Positions 9,087 through 18,077 of a stretch of DNA of 64,000 bases are shown piece after piece. The notes beneath the pieces were generated by a model that searched no databases, was not told the origin of the DNA, and worked only from the letters and a program-made list of their open reading frames with translations. This DNA comes from CAVQWT01 sp963810815 (GTDB lineage Bacteria > Pseudomonadota > Gammaproteobacteria > Burkholderiales > Casimicrobiaceae): contig CAWEPB010000007.1 in assembly GCA_963810815.1 (NCBI GenBank), forward strand, positions 1,054,001 to 1,118,000. The letters are read 5' to 3'. The position numbers were made by a program, and so were the translations under genes. Position 1 is the first letter of the stretch, and the number at the start of each line of letters is the position of its first letter.

Positions 9087-9974
9087 TCAGTAGCCGAAGC
9101 GGGTGAGCAGCGTGTCGTCGTCGGCCCAGCCGCTCTTGGTGCGCACCCAGACCTCGAGGAAGACCTTGCCGCCGAACAGGCGCTCCATGTCGGCGCGCGC
9201 CGACGACGCTATCTCCTTCATCCGCGAGCCGCCCTCGCCCAGAAGGATCGCCCGGTGCGCGTCGCGGTCGACGTAGACGGTCGCATGGATCCGGCGCAGG
9301 TCGCCGTCGAACTCGAAGCGGTCGATGGCGACCGTCGTCGTGTACGGAATCTCGTCGCCCAGCAGCCGGAAGATCTTCTCGCGGATGAACTCGGCCGCGA
9401 GGAAGCGCTCGTCGCGGTCGGTGACGTCGTCCTCGGCATACGCGGGCGGCGCCTCGGGCAGGAGCTCGCGCACCGCGGCCAGCAGCGGCTCCAATCCCTG
9501 CTCGCGTTCCGCCGACACCGGCACGATCGCCGCGAACGGAAACGCCGCGGCCAGGTCCGCCATCTGCGGCAGCAGCGCGTCCTTGTCGCGCATCCGGTCG
9601 ATCTTGTTCAGCGCGACGATGACGCGCGCGCCGCGCGGCAGCAGCGCGATCACCGCGCGGTCGGCGGCCTGCGTGCGTCCCGCCTCGATCACCAGCACCG
9701 CCGCGTCGACGTCGGCGAGGCTGCCGGTCACCGCGCGGTTCATCCGCTGGTTGAGGCGCGAACGGTACGCCGTCTGGAACCCCGGCGTGTCGACGAAGAC
9801 GAACTGCGCGTCGGGCGTGGTGCGGATGCCGGTGACCCGGTGGCGCGTGGTCTGCGCCTTGCGCGAGGTGATGCTGATCTTCTCTCCGACGAGGCGGTTG
9901 AGCAGCGTGGACTTGCCGACGTTCGGCCGCCCGACGATCGCCACGTGCCCGCAGCGGAACGCGTTACCGCTCAT
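9087..9974 (-). CDS. era: GTPase Era
   Basis: 295 residues. G1 is GRPNVGKS at 15-22, G3 is DTPG at 62-65 and G4 is NKID. The C-terminal KH domain contains GEGGSRMKEIA and ends in the usual KSGWADD segment. Era binds the 3' end of 16S rRNA and helps 30S subunit maturation. The start overlaps the rnc stop by 4 bp (ATGA). The frame stays open upstream, but the motif placement and overlap support the ATG at 9974. Confidence 0.96.
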   Translation of the reverse strand: MSGNAFRCGHVAIVGRPNVGKSTLLNRLVGEKISITSRKAQTTRHRVTGIRTTPDAQFVFVDTPGFQTAYRSRLNQRMNRAVTGSLADVDAAVLVIEAGRTQAADRAVIALLPRGARVIVALNKIDRMRDKDALLPQMADLAAAFPFAAIVPVSAEREQGLEPLLAAVRELLPEAPPAYAEDDVTDRDERFLAAEFIREKIFRLLGDEIPYTTTVAIDRFEFDGDLRRIHATVYVDRDAHRAILLGEGGSRMKEIASSARADMERLFGGKVFLEVWVRTKSGWADDDTLLTRFGY

Positions 9975-10648
9975 GCTGCCGCCCCGGCGTCGAGCGCCGC
10001 AAGCGCGGCGGCGGCGGCGGCCTGCTCGGCCGCGCGGCGGCTCGGGCCATCGCCGGCGACCGCGATGTCGAACGCGGGGATCCGGCACTCGACGTGGAAC
10101 GTCTGCGCATGGGCCTCGCCGGCCACGTCGACGACGACGTACGAAGGCACGGGCAGCCGGCGCGCCTGCAGCCGCTCCTGCAGCGCCGTCTTCGGGTCCT
10201 TGCGCCACGCGGCCGGATCGAGCCGCGCGAGCTCGTCGCCGTAGACCCGCTCGATCGCGGCGCGCGCCGCGTCGAAGCCGCCGTCGACGAACACCGCGCC
10301 GAACACGGCTTCGAGCGCGTCGGCCAGGATCGACGGCCGTGCCAGGCCGGCCCGCTGCTCACCCTCGCCGAGCCTGACCTCGGCGGCCAGGTCGAGCGTC
10401 CCGGCAAGGCGGGCGAGCACGTCGCCGTTGACGAGGTTGGCGCGCACGCGCGAGAGGTCGCCCTCGGGGATGTCCGGATGCCGCTCGTAGAGGATCAGGC
10501 CGACGACGCAGTTGAGCACCGCGTCGCCGACGAATTCGAGCCGCTCGTTGTGGCTGGCGGAGTGACTGCGATGGGTCAGCGCCTGCGCGAGCAGCGCCGG
10601 GCGGTGGAACGCGTGGCCGAGGCGGTCGGCAAGCGGCGGCAGCGGCAT
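9971..10648 (-). CDS. rnc: Ribonuclease III
   Basis: 225 residues. The RNase III signature NERLEFVGD spans 34-42 with metal ligands E38 and D42. A second acidic motif is ADALEAVFGAVFVDGG, and the C-terminal double-stranded RNA-binding domain starts near DPKTALQERLQ and includes GPSRRAAEQAAA. It processes rRNA precursors and structured mRNAs. It follows the DUF4845 gene by 20 bp and overlaps era. Confidence 0.96.
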   Translation of the reverse strand: MPLPPLADRLGHAFHRPALLAQALTHRSHSASHNERLEFVGDAVLNCVVGLILYERHPDIPEGDLSRVRANLVNGDVLARLAGTLDLAAEVRLGEGEQRAGLARPSILADALEAVFGAVFVDGGFDAARAAIERVYGDELARLDPAAWRKDPKTALQERLQARRLPVPSYVVVDVAGEAHAQTFHVECRIPAFDIAVAGDGPSRRAAEQAAAAAALAALDAGAAA

Positions 10649-10668
10649 CCCGGGCCGGGTCGGGACCG

Positions 10669-11031
10669 TCAGCGCGAGGCCACGGCCTCGAACTCGATCA
10701 GCAGCGAGACGTTGCTGATGAGGTGCAGCTTGCTGTCCCAGCTCGCCGTCGCAAAGACGGTATTGCCTTCCTTGGTGACCTCGATGTCGTTGGGACCGAC
10801 GGACGTGATGTAGCCGGCGTCCCTGACCTTCCCGAAGGCGCGGCGGATTTCGGCGGTGCTGCCGGCGTCCTTGGCCTCCCGCAGCGACTGCTCCAGCGCA
10901 CGCTTCACCGAAAAGTATTCGATGTACGACGGCGTCACGCGCAGGCCGACCACGGCGACGACGATCAGCACCGCCGCGACGAACAGGAATCCGATCATCG
11001 TCAGGCCGGTCTGGCGGGTTCGCGCTCTCAT
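10669..11031 (-). CDS. DUF4845 inner-membrane protein
   Basis: 120 residues with one N-terminal membrane segment at about 12-31 (TMIGFLFVAAVLIVVAVVGL). A periplasmic domain follows, with YIEYFSVKRALEQSL and VGPNDIEVTKEGN. The start resembles a pilin-like N-terminus (QTGLTMIGFLFVAA), but no prepilin cleavage glycine with a following Glu is present. This family is consistently found between lepB and rnc in betaproteobacteria. Its function is unknown. Confidence 0.85.
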   Translation of the reverse strand: MRARTRQTGLTMIGFLFVAAVLIVVAVVGLRVTPSYIEYFSVKRALEQSLREAKDAGSTAEIRRAFGKVRDAGYITSVGPNDIEVTKEGNTVFATASWDSKLHLISNVSLLIEFEAVASR

Positions 11032-11040
11032 GGTGTCCCC

Positions 11041-11868
11041 TTATCGAATGCCGCTGCCGACGCGCTTGAACGCGAGGCTGGTGATGTCGTCCCAGTTGAA
11101 CCAGACGAAGAACGCGCGCCCGCGGATGTGGTCGTCGGGAACGAAGCCCCAGTACCGGCCGTCATCGCTGTTGTCGCGGTTGTCGCCCATCATCAGGTAG
11201 TGTCCGGCCGGCACCCGGCAGACAAACCCGCGCTCATTGTAATCGCAGTTCTCGCGGCCGGGAAACGGGCGGACGCCGCCGGCGGACACGGACGGCGCGC
11301 CCGCGGTCACCGCGATCGCGTGTTCGCGCGGGGTCGGCCCGCCGGCGATCGTCTCCCGATAGCGTTCGGTCGTCTCGAAGCGCAGGCCCTCGAGGTAGCT
11401 GTAGGTGCCGTCGCGCGTCTGCGGCCACGGGATGCCGTTGACGGTGATCCGCTTGTCGCGGTAGACGACCTCGTCGCCGCCGACCCCGATCACCCGCTTG
11501 ATGAAGTCCTGCGAGGGATTGACCGGATAGCGGAAGACGACGACGTCGCCGCGCTGCGGATCGCCGACCGGCACGATCTTCTGCTCGATGATGGGCAGGC
11601 GGATGCCGTACGAGAACTTGTTGACGAGGATGAAGTCGCCCACCTCCAGGGTCGGGCGCATCGACGACGACGGAATCTTGAACGGCTCGGCGACGAACGA
11701 GCGGAGCAGGAACACGATCAGGAGCACCGGGAAGAAGCTCTTCGGGTACTCGACCCACCACGGCTCGGCCTCCCCGGCGGCGCGTCGGCGCGAGAAGACC
11801 AGGCGGTCGGCGAGCGCCACGGCGCCCGTGGCCAGCGTCGCGAGGAACAGGATCAGGGCGAAATTCAT
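11041..11868 (-). CDS. lepB: Signal peptidase I
   Basis: 275 residues with two N-terminal membrane segments (about 3-21 and 45-60). The catalytic Ser69 sits in SSSMRPTL and the general base Lys124 in DFIKRVIG, followed by box D GVGGDEVVYRD and box E GDNRDNSDDGRYWG. It removes signal peptides of exported proteins at the periplasmic face of the inner membrane. It follows lepA by about 100 bp in the same direction. Confidence 0.96.
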   Translation of the reverse strand: MNFALILFLATLATGAVALADRLVFSRRRAAGEAEPWWVEYPKSFFPVLLIVFLLRSFVAEPFKIPSSSMRPTLEVGDFILVNKFSYGIRLPIIEQKIVPVGDPQRGDVVVFRYPVNPSQDFIKRVIGVGGDEVVYRDKRITVNGIPWPQTRDGTYSYLEGLRFETTERYRETIAGGPTPREHAIAVTAGAPSVSAGGVRPFPGRENCDYNERGFVCRVPAGHYLMMGDNRDNSDDGRYWGFVPDDHIRGRAFFVWFNWDDITSLAFKRVGSGIR

Positions 11869-11965
11869 CGAGGAATGGGTCCCGGGATCGGAGAACGCGG
11901 CGCGAATTCTGCCACGGCGCGGCGGAGCCCGGCCGCCGCCGGTCGCAGCCAGACGGCACTTCGTC

Positions 11966-13759
11966 TCATTTTTCGCCGACCTGGAGGATCGCCAGGAAGG
12001 CTTCCTGCGGAATCTCGACGCTGCCGACCGACTTCATCCGCTTCTTGCCCGCCTTCTGCTTCTCGAGCAGCTTCTTCTTGCGCGTGATGTCGCCGCCGTA
12101 GCACTTGGCGAGCACGTTCTTGCGCATCGCCTTGATCGTCTCGCGCGCGATGATGTTCGCGCCGATCGACGCCTGCACGGCGACGTCGAACATCTGCCGC
12201 GGGATCAGCGAGCGCATCTTGGCGGCGACCTCGCGGCCGCGATACTGGGACACCGACCGGTGCACCATCACCGACAGCGCGTCGACGCGCTCGGAGTTGA
12301 TCAGGATGTCGAGCTTCACGACGTCGGCGGCGCGGAACTCCTTGAACTCGTAGTCCAGCGACGCGTAGCCGCGCGACACCGACTTCAGCTTGTCGAAGAA
12401 GTCCATGACCACCTCGGCCATGGGCAGCTCGTACGTCAGCATCACCTGCCGCCCGAGGTACTGCATGTTCTTCTGCGTCCCCCGCTTCTCGGTGCACAGC
12501 GTGATGACCGGCCCGACGTATTCCTGCGGCATCAGGATGGTCGCGGTGATGATCGGCTCGCGGATCTCCTCGACCCGCGACAGGTCGGGCAGCTTCGACG
12601 GATTCTCGATTTCCATCACCGAGCCGTCGCGCATCAGGATCTGGTAGACGACGGTCGGGGCCGTCGTGATGAGATCCATGTCGTATTCGCGCTCGAGCCG
12701 CTCCTGGACGATGTCCATGTGCAGGAGGCCGAGGAAGCCGCAGCGGAAGCCGAACCCCAGCGCCTGCGACACCTCGGGCTCGTAGTGCAGCGAGGCGTCG
12801 TTGAGCTTGAGCTTCTCCAGCGCGTCGCGCAGCGCCTCGTACTGGTTCGACTCGACCGGGTAGAGACCGGCGAAGACCTGCGGCTTCACGTCCTTGAACC
12901 CGGGCAGCGCGGCGGCAGCGGGCCGTCCCGCCAGCGTCACCGTGTCGCCGACCTTCGCGGCGTGCAGTTCCTTGATCCCGGCGATGATGAAGCCGACCTC
13001 GCCGGCGCCCAGGTCGTCGCGGCCAACCGCCTTGGGCGTGAACACGCCGACCTGCTCGCAGCCGTAGACCGCGCCGGTCGCCATCAGCTGGATCTTGTCG
13101 CGCGGCTTGAGCGTGCCCTGCATCACGCGGACGAGCATGACCACGCCGACGTAGTTGTCGAACCACGAGTCGATGATCAGCGCCTGCAGCGGCGCCGCCG
13201 GGTCGCCCTTGGGCGGCGGAATGCGCGCGATCACCGCCTCGAGGATGTCGTCGATGCCCTCGCCGGTCTTGGCGCTGGCGCGGATCGCGTCCTGCGCGTC
13301 GATGCCGATGATGTCCTCGATCTCCTCGATCACGCGCTCGGGCTCGGCCGAAGGCAGGTCGATCTTGTTCAGCACCGGAACCACCGTCACGCCCTGCTCG
13401 ATCGCGGTGTAGCAGTTGGCCACCGTCTGGGCCTCGACCCCCTGCGACGCGTCGACGACCAGCAGCGCGCCCTCGCAGGCGGCGAGCGAACGCGAGACCT
13501 CGTACGCGAAGTCGACGTGTCCCGGCGTGTCGATGAGGTTGAGGCTGTAGATCTGCCCGTCACGCGCCTTGTAGATCAGCGCTGCGGTCTGCGCCTTGAT
13601 GGTGATGCCGCGCTCGCGCTCGAGGTCCATCGAGTCGAGCACCTGCGCCTCCATCTCGCGGTCGGCGAGGCCGCCGCAGCGCTGGATGAAGCGGTCGGCC
13701 AGCGTCGACTTGCCATGGTCGATGTGGGCAATGATCGAGAAATTGCGGATGTGGAGCAC
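11966..13759 (-). CDS. lepA: Elongation factor 4 (LepA)
   Basis: 597 residues from a GTG start at 13759; the family N-terminus begins exactly there (LHIRNFSIIAHIDHGKST). G1 is AHIDHGKST at 11-19, G3 is DTPGHVDF and G4 is NKIDLPSA. The LepA-specific C-terminus is present, with the run of lysines GGDITRKKKLLEKQKAGKK near the end. EF4 is a ribosomal GTPase thought to act on stalled or back-translocating ribosomes and on 30S biogenesis. Confidence 0.97.
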   Translation of the reverse strand: MLHIRNFSIIAHIDHGKSTLADRFIQRCGGLADREMEAQVLDSMDLERERGITIKAQTAALIYKARDGQIYSLNLIDTPGHVDFAYEVSRSLAACEGALLVVDASQGVEAQTVANCYTAIEQGVTVVPVLNKIDLPSAEPERVIEEIEDIIGIDAQDAIRASAKTGEGIDDILEAVIARIPPPKGDPAAPLQALIIDSWFDNYVGVVMLVRVMQGTLKPRDKIQLMATGAVYGCEQVGVFTPKAVGRDDLGAGEVGFIIAGIKELHAAKVGDTVTLAGRPAAAALPGFKDVKPQVFAGLYPVESNQYEALRDALEKLKLNDASLHYEPEVSQALGFGFRCGFLGLLHMDIVQERLEREYDMDLITTAPTVVYQILMRDGSVMEIENPSKLPDLSRVEEIREPIITATILMPQEYVGPVITLCTEKRGTQKNMQYLGRQVMLTYELPMAEVVMDFFDKLKSVSRGYASLDYEFKEFRAADVVKLDILINSERVDALSVMVHRSVSQYRGREVAAKMRSLIPRQMFDVAVQASIGANIIARETIKAMRKNVLAKCYGGDITRKKKLLEKQKAGKKRMKSVGSVEIPQEAFLAILQVGEK

Positions 13760-13967
13760 GTGGGTTCGTCGATTCCTGGGGGATCAGCGCGGGGCCGCGG
13801 CGGTCCCGGCGGCGTGCGCGACCGGCGGGCACCGCCGCCGAAACACGCAAACCGCTGAATTTTAGCGGATTTCGCGTCCGATGGCGAGATGCGGCGCGCG
13901 CCGCGCCTTCGGCATGCAACGCGGCGCCGGTCGCGTGCAGCGGCAGGACCGGCCGCGCGCCGCGGCG

Positions 13968-14231
13968 TCAGCCATGGCGCAGCGCGTCGTCGAGCCGGGC
14001 GCGGTCGAGCCGGTAGCGGCAGATCTCGCCGGTCGTCGCGACGGGCCCGGCAAACAGCACCGGCACCGCCTCGCCCCAGGCCGCTTCGAGCGCGGCGTGC
14101 CCGGGTGCATCGACGTCGATCACGTCGACCGCCACGCCGCGTGCCGCGGCGAGCGGCGCGACGGTGGCGAGCATCTCGTCGCAGAGGTGGCAATAGGCAC
14201 GCGCGAGGAGCGTGAGCCGGGTCACCCCCAC
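13968..14231 (-). CDS. Glutaredoxin-like (DUF836) protein
   Basis: 87 residues with a CxxC redox motif (C14-H-L-C17), a TLLARAYCHLC opening and a PVLFAG cis-proline segment, the layout of short glutaredoxin-like DUF836 proteins. The start is a GTG at 14231; a second in-frame GTG at 14225 would fit equally well. It commonly sits between mucD and lepA in betaproteobacteria. The 208-bp gap to lepA shows no further gene. Confidence 0.8.
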   Translation of the reverse strand: MGVTRLTLLARAYCHLCDEMLATVAPLAAARGVAVDVIDVDAPGHAALEAAWGEAVPVLFAGPVATTGEICRYRLDRARLDDALRHG

Positions 14232-14283
14232 GCCGCCGCCCTCGCCTGCGCTCGGCGCCGCCCGCGGCGGCGGCGGTTTACGG

Positions 14284-15744
14284 TCATTCGCCGTTCGGCA
14301 GCCGCAGCGTCGAGTAGAAGCTGTTCTCGCCGCGCCTCAACTGCAGCGTCACCGGGGCACCCTTCTCCAGCTTGGCCAGCAGATCGTTGATCTGCGCCGC
14401 GCTCTTCGCCTCGATCGTCTGGCCGCGGCTGACGATCGCCAGGATCACGTCCCCCGCCTGCACGTTGCCGCGCACGACGCCGGCGATCTCCTCGACCAGC
14501 ACGCCGGCCTTGAGATCCAATTCCTTCTTCTGCTCGTCGGTGAGGTCGGCCAGCACCAGTCCCATCCGGTTCGGCTTGGCCTTCTCCTTCGGCGCGCCGC
14601 CGCGTTTCGCCGGCGCGGCGGGCTCGGCTTCCTTGAGTTCGGCAACGGTGACGGCGACGTCGCGCTGCGATCCCTTGCGCCAGACGGTCAGGGTGACTTT
14701 GGTGCCGGGCTTCACCTGCGTGATGATCCGCGGCAGCGTGCTGCTGTTCGCGACGTCGCGACCGTCGACCTTCAGGATGATGTCGCCAGGCTCGACCCCG
14801 GCCTTCTCGGCGGGGCCGCCCTTCTCGACCGAGTTGACCAGCGCCCCCGCGGTCTGCTTCAGGCCGAAGGCCTCGGCGGTCTCCTTGGTCACTTCCTGGA
14901 TCTGCACGCCGATGCGCCCACGGGTGACGCGGCCCTTGTCCTTCAGCTGGTTCACCGCGCCCATCGCCACATCGATCGGGATCGCGAACGCGAGGCCCAT
15001 GAAGCCGCCCGAGCGGGAGTAGATCAGCGAGTTGATGCCGACGACTTCGCCCTTGAGATTGAACAGCGGCCCTCCCGAATTGCCCGGGTTGATCGCGGCG
15101 TCGGTCTGGATGAAGGGCACCAGGTTCTCCTGCGGCAGATCGCGGCCCTTGGCGCTCACGATGCCGGAGGTGATCGTGTTCTCGAGTCCGAACGGCTTGC
15201 CGATCGCGAACACCCATTCGCCGACCCGGAGCTTCTCGGGGTCGCCGATGACGACCTTGGGCAGGTTGGTGGCGTCGATCTTCAGCAGCGCGACGTCGGT
15301 GCGCTTGTCGGTGCCGACGACCTTGGCCTTGAACTCGCGCCGGTCGGCCAGCTTGATGCTCACTTCGTCGGCGCCGTCGACGACGTGCGCATTGGTGATC
15401 ACGTAGCCGTCGCTCGAGATGATGAACCCGGAGCCGACCGACTGCGCCTCCCTCTCGGGCGCACCGCGCGGCCGCGGCACCTGGCCGAAGCGTCGGAAGA
15501 ACTCGTAGAACGGATCGTCCTCGGAAATCTCCGGCATCCGCGGCGCGCGCGCCTTCTGGGTGACATCGACGCTGACGACCGTCGGGCTCTGCTTGTCGTA
15601 GAGATCGGTGAAGTCGGGCAGCGCGATGCTGCGGGTCTGGTTCGAATTCTGGCTCTGCGCCGCGGCGGGCAGCGGCAGCGCGGCCGCCAGGGCGACGACG
15701 GCTGCGGCGAGCGCGGCCACCAGGGTGCGGGGACGAACGATCAT
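14284..15744 (-). CDS. mucD: Do-like periplasmic serine protease (DegP/MucD type)
   Basis: 486 residues. There is a signal peptide of about 30 residues ending in AAAQ, then a trypsin-like domain with the triad H120 (TNAHVVDG), D150 (TDVALLKI) and S223 (NPGNSGGPLF). Two PDZ domains follow, near 275-365 and 390-480. It degrades or refolds damaged envelope proteins. It lies at the end of the rpoE-rseA-rseB operon, 50 bp after rseB, so it is probably under sigma-E control as mucD is in Pseudomonas. A second homologue is at 53367. Confidence 0.95.
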   Translation of the reverse strand: MIVRPRTLVAALAAAVVALAAALPLPAAAQSQNSNQTRSIALPDFTDLYDKQSPTVVSVDVTQKARAPRMPEISEDDPFYEFFRRFGQVPRPRGAPEREAQSVGSGFIISSDGYVITNAHVVDGADEVSIKLADRREFKAKVVGTDKRTDVALLKIDATNLPKVVIGDPEKLRVGEWVFAIGKPFGLENTITSGIVSAKGRDLPQENLVPFIQTDAAINPGNSGGPLFNLKGEVVGINSLIYSRSGGFMGLAFAIPIDVAMGAVNQLKDKGRVTRGRIGVQIQEVTKETAEAFGLKQTAGALVNSVEKGGPAEKAGVEPGDIILKVDGRDVANSSTLPRIITQVKPGTKVTLTVWRKGSQRDVAVTVAELKEAEPAAPAKRGGAPKEKAKPNRMGLVLADLTDEQKKELDLKAGVLVEEIAGVVRGNVQAGDVILAIVSRGQTIEAKSAAQINDLLAKLEKGAPVTLQLRRGENSFYSTLRLPNGE

Positions 15745-15794
15745 GGCGAAATCTCTCCTGCGGAACTTGCGGCAATGCCGACGGAACGGGGAAA

Positions 15795-16793
15795 TCAACG
15801 GCGGGCGACCGATTGGGCGATCTGGCGCACGGCGGCGCCGGGCGCCTCGCCGAGCACCGTGACCAGGTGGTCGTCGATCTGCCGGGTGTACACCGACAGC
15901 GGACCGCGCTGCGACAGGCCGTTCGGGTGCGCCGACGCACCGGCGGGCTCGACGAAGACCGACACGGCGACCAGGCCGTCCGAGAACATCAGGTGGACGA
16001 TCCGGTGCTTGCGCGACGAGAGGTTGCGGTACCCCTCGACCACCTTGACGAAGCCGGGCGGCAGCCTGGTCACGGCCCACCCCGTGTCGCGGGTGACGAT
16101 CTCGCCGCGACCGAACTCCTTGACCTCCCACTCCGCCGGCACCGGCGGCCAGGACGGCTTGACCATGTCGCGGTCGATGCGCGCGCCGATGTGGACGTCG
16201 AGGAACGAGAACTGCTCGATCGCCTCGCCGCGTTCGTTCAGCAGGCGCGCCTTGAGCAGCAGTCCGGTCTGCGTGTCGGCCCAGAACTTGTGGCCGTAGC
16301 GGAATCCATCCTTCGGCTCGAACACATAGGCCTGCGCCTCGAGGCCCGCGACGCGGGTCGTCTCCGCCTTGCGGAATTCGTAGAACTGCGCGAGCGTGCT
16401 CTGCTGCTGGGGCGACAGCGACGGAAACGCATTGCGGAACGACGGCGGCTCGACGCGTACGACGCGGGCGTCGGGAAAATAGCAGCGGACCTCGCCGTTG
16501 CTGCGGATCACTTCGCGCGCCGGACCGTCGAGGCTGCTGAGCTTCTCGAACTCGGCGCCCGCGTCGTTGAGGTGGACGATGCGCGAGGTCTCGAGGCGAT
16601 CGCCGAGATGAAAGGCGATGGTGCCGGCGTAGTTGAGCTGCTTCGCCGCCGCCGCCGCGCGCGCGAGCCACGCCGCGGCGTCCTCCGCGCGCGCCGGCGC
16701 CGCGACCAGCGTCGCCAGCGCGAGCAGCAGCGCATGACGGCGGGCCGCGTCGGCAAATCGCGCGGCGGCAGCGGTGGCGCGCGCTGCAGTCAT
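15795..16793 (-). CDS. rseB: Sigma-E factor regulatory protein RseB/MucB
   Basis: 332 residues with a signal peptide ending near PARAEDAAAW. The mature protein has the MucB/RseB layout: an N-terminal LolA-like lipid-sensing domain (LNYAGTIAFHLGD, FEKLSSLDGPAREVIR, CYFPDARVV) and a smaller C-terminal domain (WAVTRLPPGFVKV, HLMFSDGLVAVSVFVEP). It binds the periplasmic part of RseA and shields it from proteolysis. The start codon overlaps the rseA stop by 4 bp. Confidence 0.93.
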   Translation of the reverse strand: MTAARATAAAARFADAARRHALLLALATLVAAPARAEDAAAWLARAAAAAKQLNYAGTIAFHLGDRLETSRIVHLNDAGAEFEKLSSLDGPAREVIRSNGEVRCYFPDARVVRVEPPSFRNAFPSLSPQQQSTLAQFYEFRKAETTRVAGLEAQAYVFEPKDGFRYGHKFWADTQTGLLLKARLLNERGEAIEQFSFLDVHIGARIDRDMVKPSWPPVPAEWEVKEFGRGEIVTRDTGWAVTRLPPGFVKVVEGYRNLSSRKHRIVHLMFSDGLVAVSVFVEPAGASAHPNGLSQRGPLSVYTRQIDDHLVTVLGEAPGAAVRQIAQSVARR

Positions 16794-17281
16794 CGCGCGG
16801 CGGCCGGCACCGACACCGTGCGCACGCCCGGCGGCACGCCGAGCATCTGCGTCGTCGGCGAGTACTCCTGGTGCGCGAGCACGAAGTCGGCCGGCGCGAC
16901 CTGCGGCCTCACCTGCGCCGCGCGAACCAGCGCCGCCTCGCGCGCCTTGGCCACCGCGGTGGCCTGCGGGTCCAGCGTCGAGAAGGCGACCCAGCCGACC
17001 AGCCCGACCGCCGCGACCGTGGCCGCCGCCGCCCAGGCGAACGACTCGGGCCGCGCCGCGCGCGGCTTCGGCGCCAGCACGGTGGGCTCGGCCCCGAGCC
17101 GCGCCGCGAAACGCCGCGAAAATCCCGCCATCGGGGTTCCCGCGCCGCGCAGCGTGTCGCCGATCACGCAGTAGCCGGCCCACGTCGACAGGCCTTCGTC
17201 GCGTCGCAGCGACGCCCACACGGTCTCGAATTCATCGTCGTTCAGCTCGCCGTCGACCAACCGCGAAATTCCGTCGTCCAT
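16790..17281 (-). CDS. rseA: Anti-sigma-E factor RseA
   Basis: 163 residues from ATG 17281, which overlaps the rpoE stop (TGATG); an alternative in-frame ATG lies 6 bp upstream at 17287. The N-terminal cytoplasmic anti-sigma domain starts ISRLVDGELNDDEFE, a single membrane helix lies at about 82-100, and a periplasmic tail follows. It holds the sigma factor at the membrane until cleaved by envelope-stress proteases. Its place between rpoE and rseB makes the assignment firm despite low sequence conservation. Confidence 0.9.
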   Translation of the reverse strand: MDDGISRLVDGELNDDEFETVWASLRRDEGLSTWAGYCVIGDTLRGAGTPMAGFSRRFAARLGAEPTVLAPKPRAARPESFAWAAAATVAAVGLVGWVAFSTLDPQATAVAKAREAALVRAAQVRPQVAPADFVLAHQEYSPTTQMLGVPPGVRTVSVPAAAR

Positions 17282-17880
17282 CACCATCTCCGATCCTTGT
17301 CGGTCCCCAGCAGCGGCCGGAGTTCGGCCGCGATCGCGTCGCGTGCCCGGAAGATCCGGGAGCGCACCGTGCCAATCGGACAATTCATCACGTTGGCGAT
17401 CTCTTCGTAGCTCAGGCCCTCGATCTCGCGCAGCGTGATCGCGGTCCGCAAATCCTCGGGCAGCGCGTCCATCGCCTTGTTGACGGTGGTCGCGATCTCC
17501 CGGCCCATCAGCTCGGTCTCCGGCGTGTTCGAGTCGCGCAGCTGCTCCGCGTCCTCGAAGCTCTCGGCTTCCTCGTTGTCGAAGCTGGTCGACGTCGGCG
17601 CCCGCCGCCCCAGCGCCACCAGGTAATTCTTTGCCGTGTTGATGCCGATCCGGTACAGCCATGTGTAGAACGCACTGTCCCCGCGGAAGCTCGGCAGCGC
17701 GCGATAGGCCTTGATGAATGCCTCCTGCGTCACGTCCTCGACTTCCGCCGGGTCCCGCACCAGCCGCGACAGGAGACGCGCCAGCTTCCGCTGGTACTTG
17801 ATGACCAGGAGCTCGTACGCGCGCTTGTCGCCACGCTGCGCGCGCTCGACGAGCTGCTGATCGACCTCGCGATCACCCAT
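17281..17880 (-). CDS. rpoE: RNA polymerase sigma factor RpoE (ECF, sigma-E/AlgU)
   Basis: 199 residues. Region 2 includes VKYQRKLARLLSRLV-type sequence and VTQEAFIKAYRAL; region 4 has LPEDLRTAITLREIEGLSYEEIANVMNCPIGTVRSR. It directs the envelope-stress regulon. It is the first gene of rpoE-rseA-rseB-mucD, and the three regulatory genes overlap by a few bases each, which suggests coupled synthesis of sigma factor and its inhibitors. Confidence 0.97.
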   Translation of the reverse strand: MGDREVDQQLVERAQRGDKRAYELLVIKYQRKLARLLSRLVRDPAEVEDVTQEAFIKAYRALPSFRGDSAFYTWLYRIGINTAKNYLVALGRRAPTSTSFDNEEAESFEDAEQLRDSNTPETELMGREIATTVNKAMDALPEDLRTAITLREIEGLSYEEIANVMNCPIGTVRSRIFRARDAIAAELRPLLGTDKDRRW

Positions 17881-17912
17881 CGACGACAGTTCCCTGATTC
17901 ATTCGTTGTTAT

Positions 17913-17930
17913 GCCCGCCGAACGGCGGGC
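17913..17930 (-). promoter_or_regulatory. Perfect hairpin in the rpoE leader
   Basis: Arms GCCCGCCG and CGGCGGGC with a 2-base centre, 33 bp before the rpoE ATG. No T-run follows on either strand, so it is not a typical terminator. It could form an mRNA structure close to the rpoE ribosome-binding region. Confidence 0.5.
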
Positions 17931-17946
17931 GCTGCGTCCGGCAGTG

Positions 17947-17980
17947 CGGAGTTCCGACCATCGAAGGCCGGGGAACTCCG
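17947..17980. promoter_or_regulatory. Inverted pair of GGAACTCCG motifs upstream of rpoE
   Basis: CGGAGTTCC at 17947-17955 and GGAACTCCG at 17972-17980 are exact inverted copies 16 bp apart. GGAACT resembles the -35 element of ECF sigma-E promoters, and one copy faces rpoE, which would fit autoregulation. No convincing -10 element follows at the right distance, so this may instead be an operator. Confidence 0.4.
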
Positions 17981-18077
17981 AACAACGCTGCACGGCGCAC
18001 GCTTGCCCAGACAGACCGCCGCCGCGGGGCAAAGTTCAAGAAATCGGCGCAACCGGGACCCAGGCGGGCGCAAGGCT

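Noticed and set aside
17913..17930. Terminator between asparaginase and rpoE
   Set aside because: The stem is strong, but no T-run follows on either strand and it lies within the rpoE leader.
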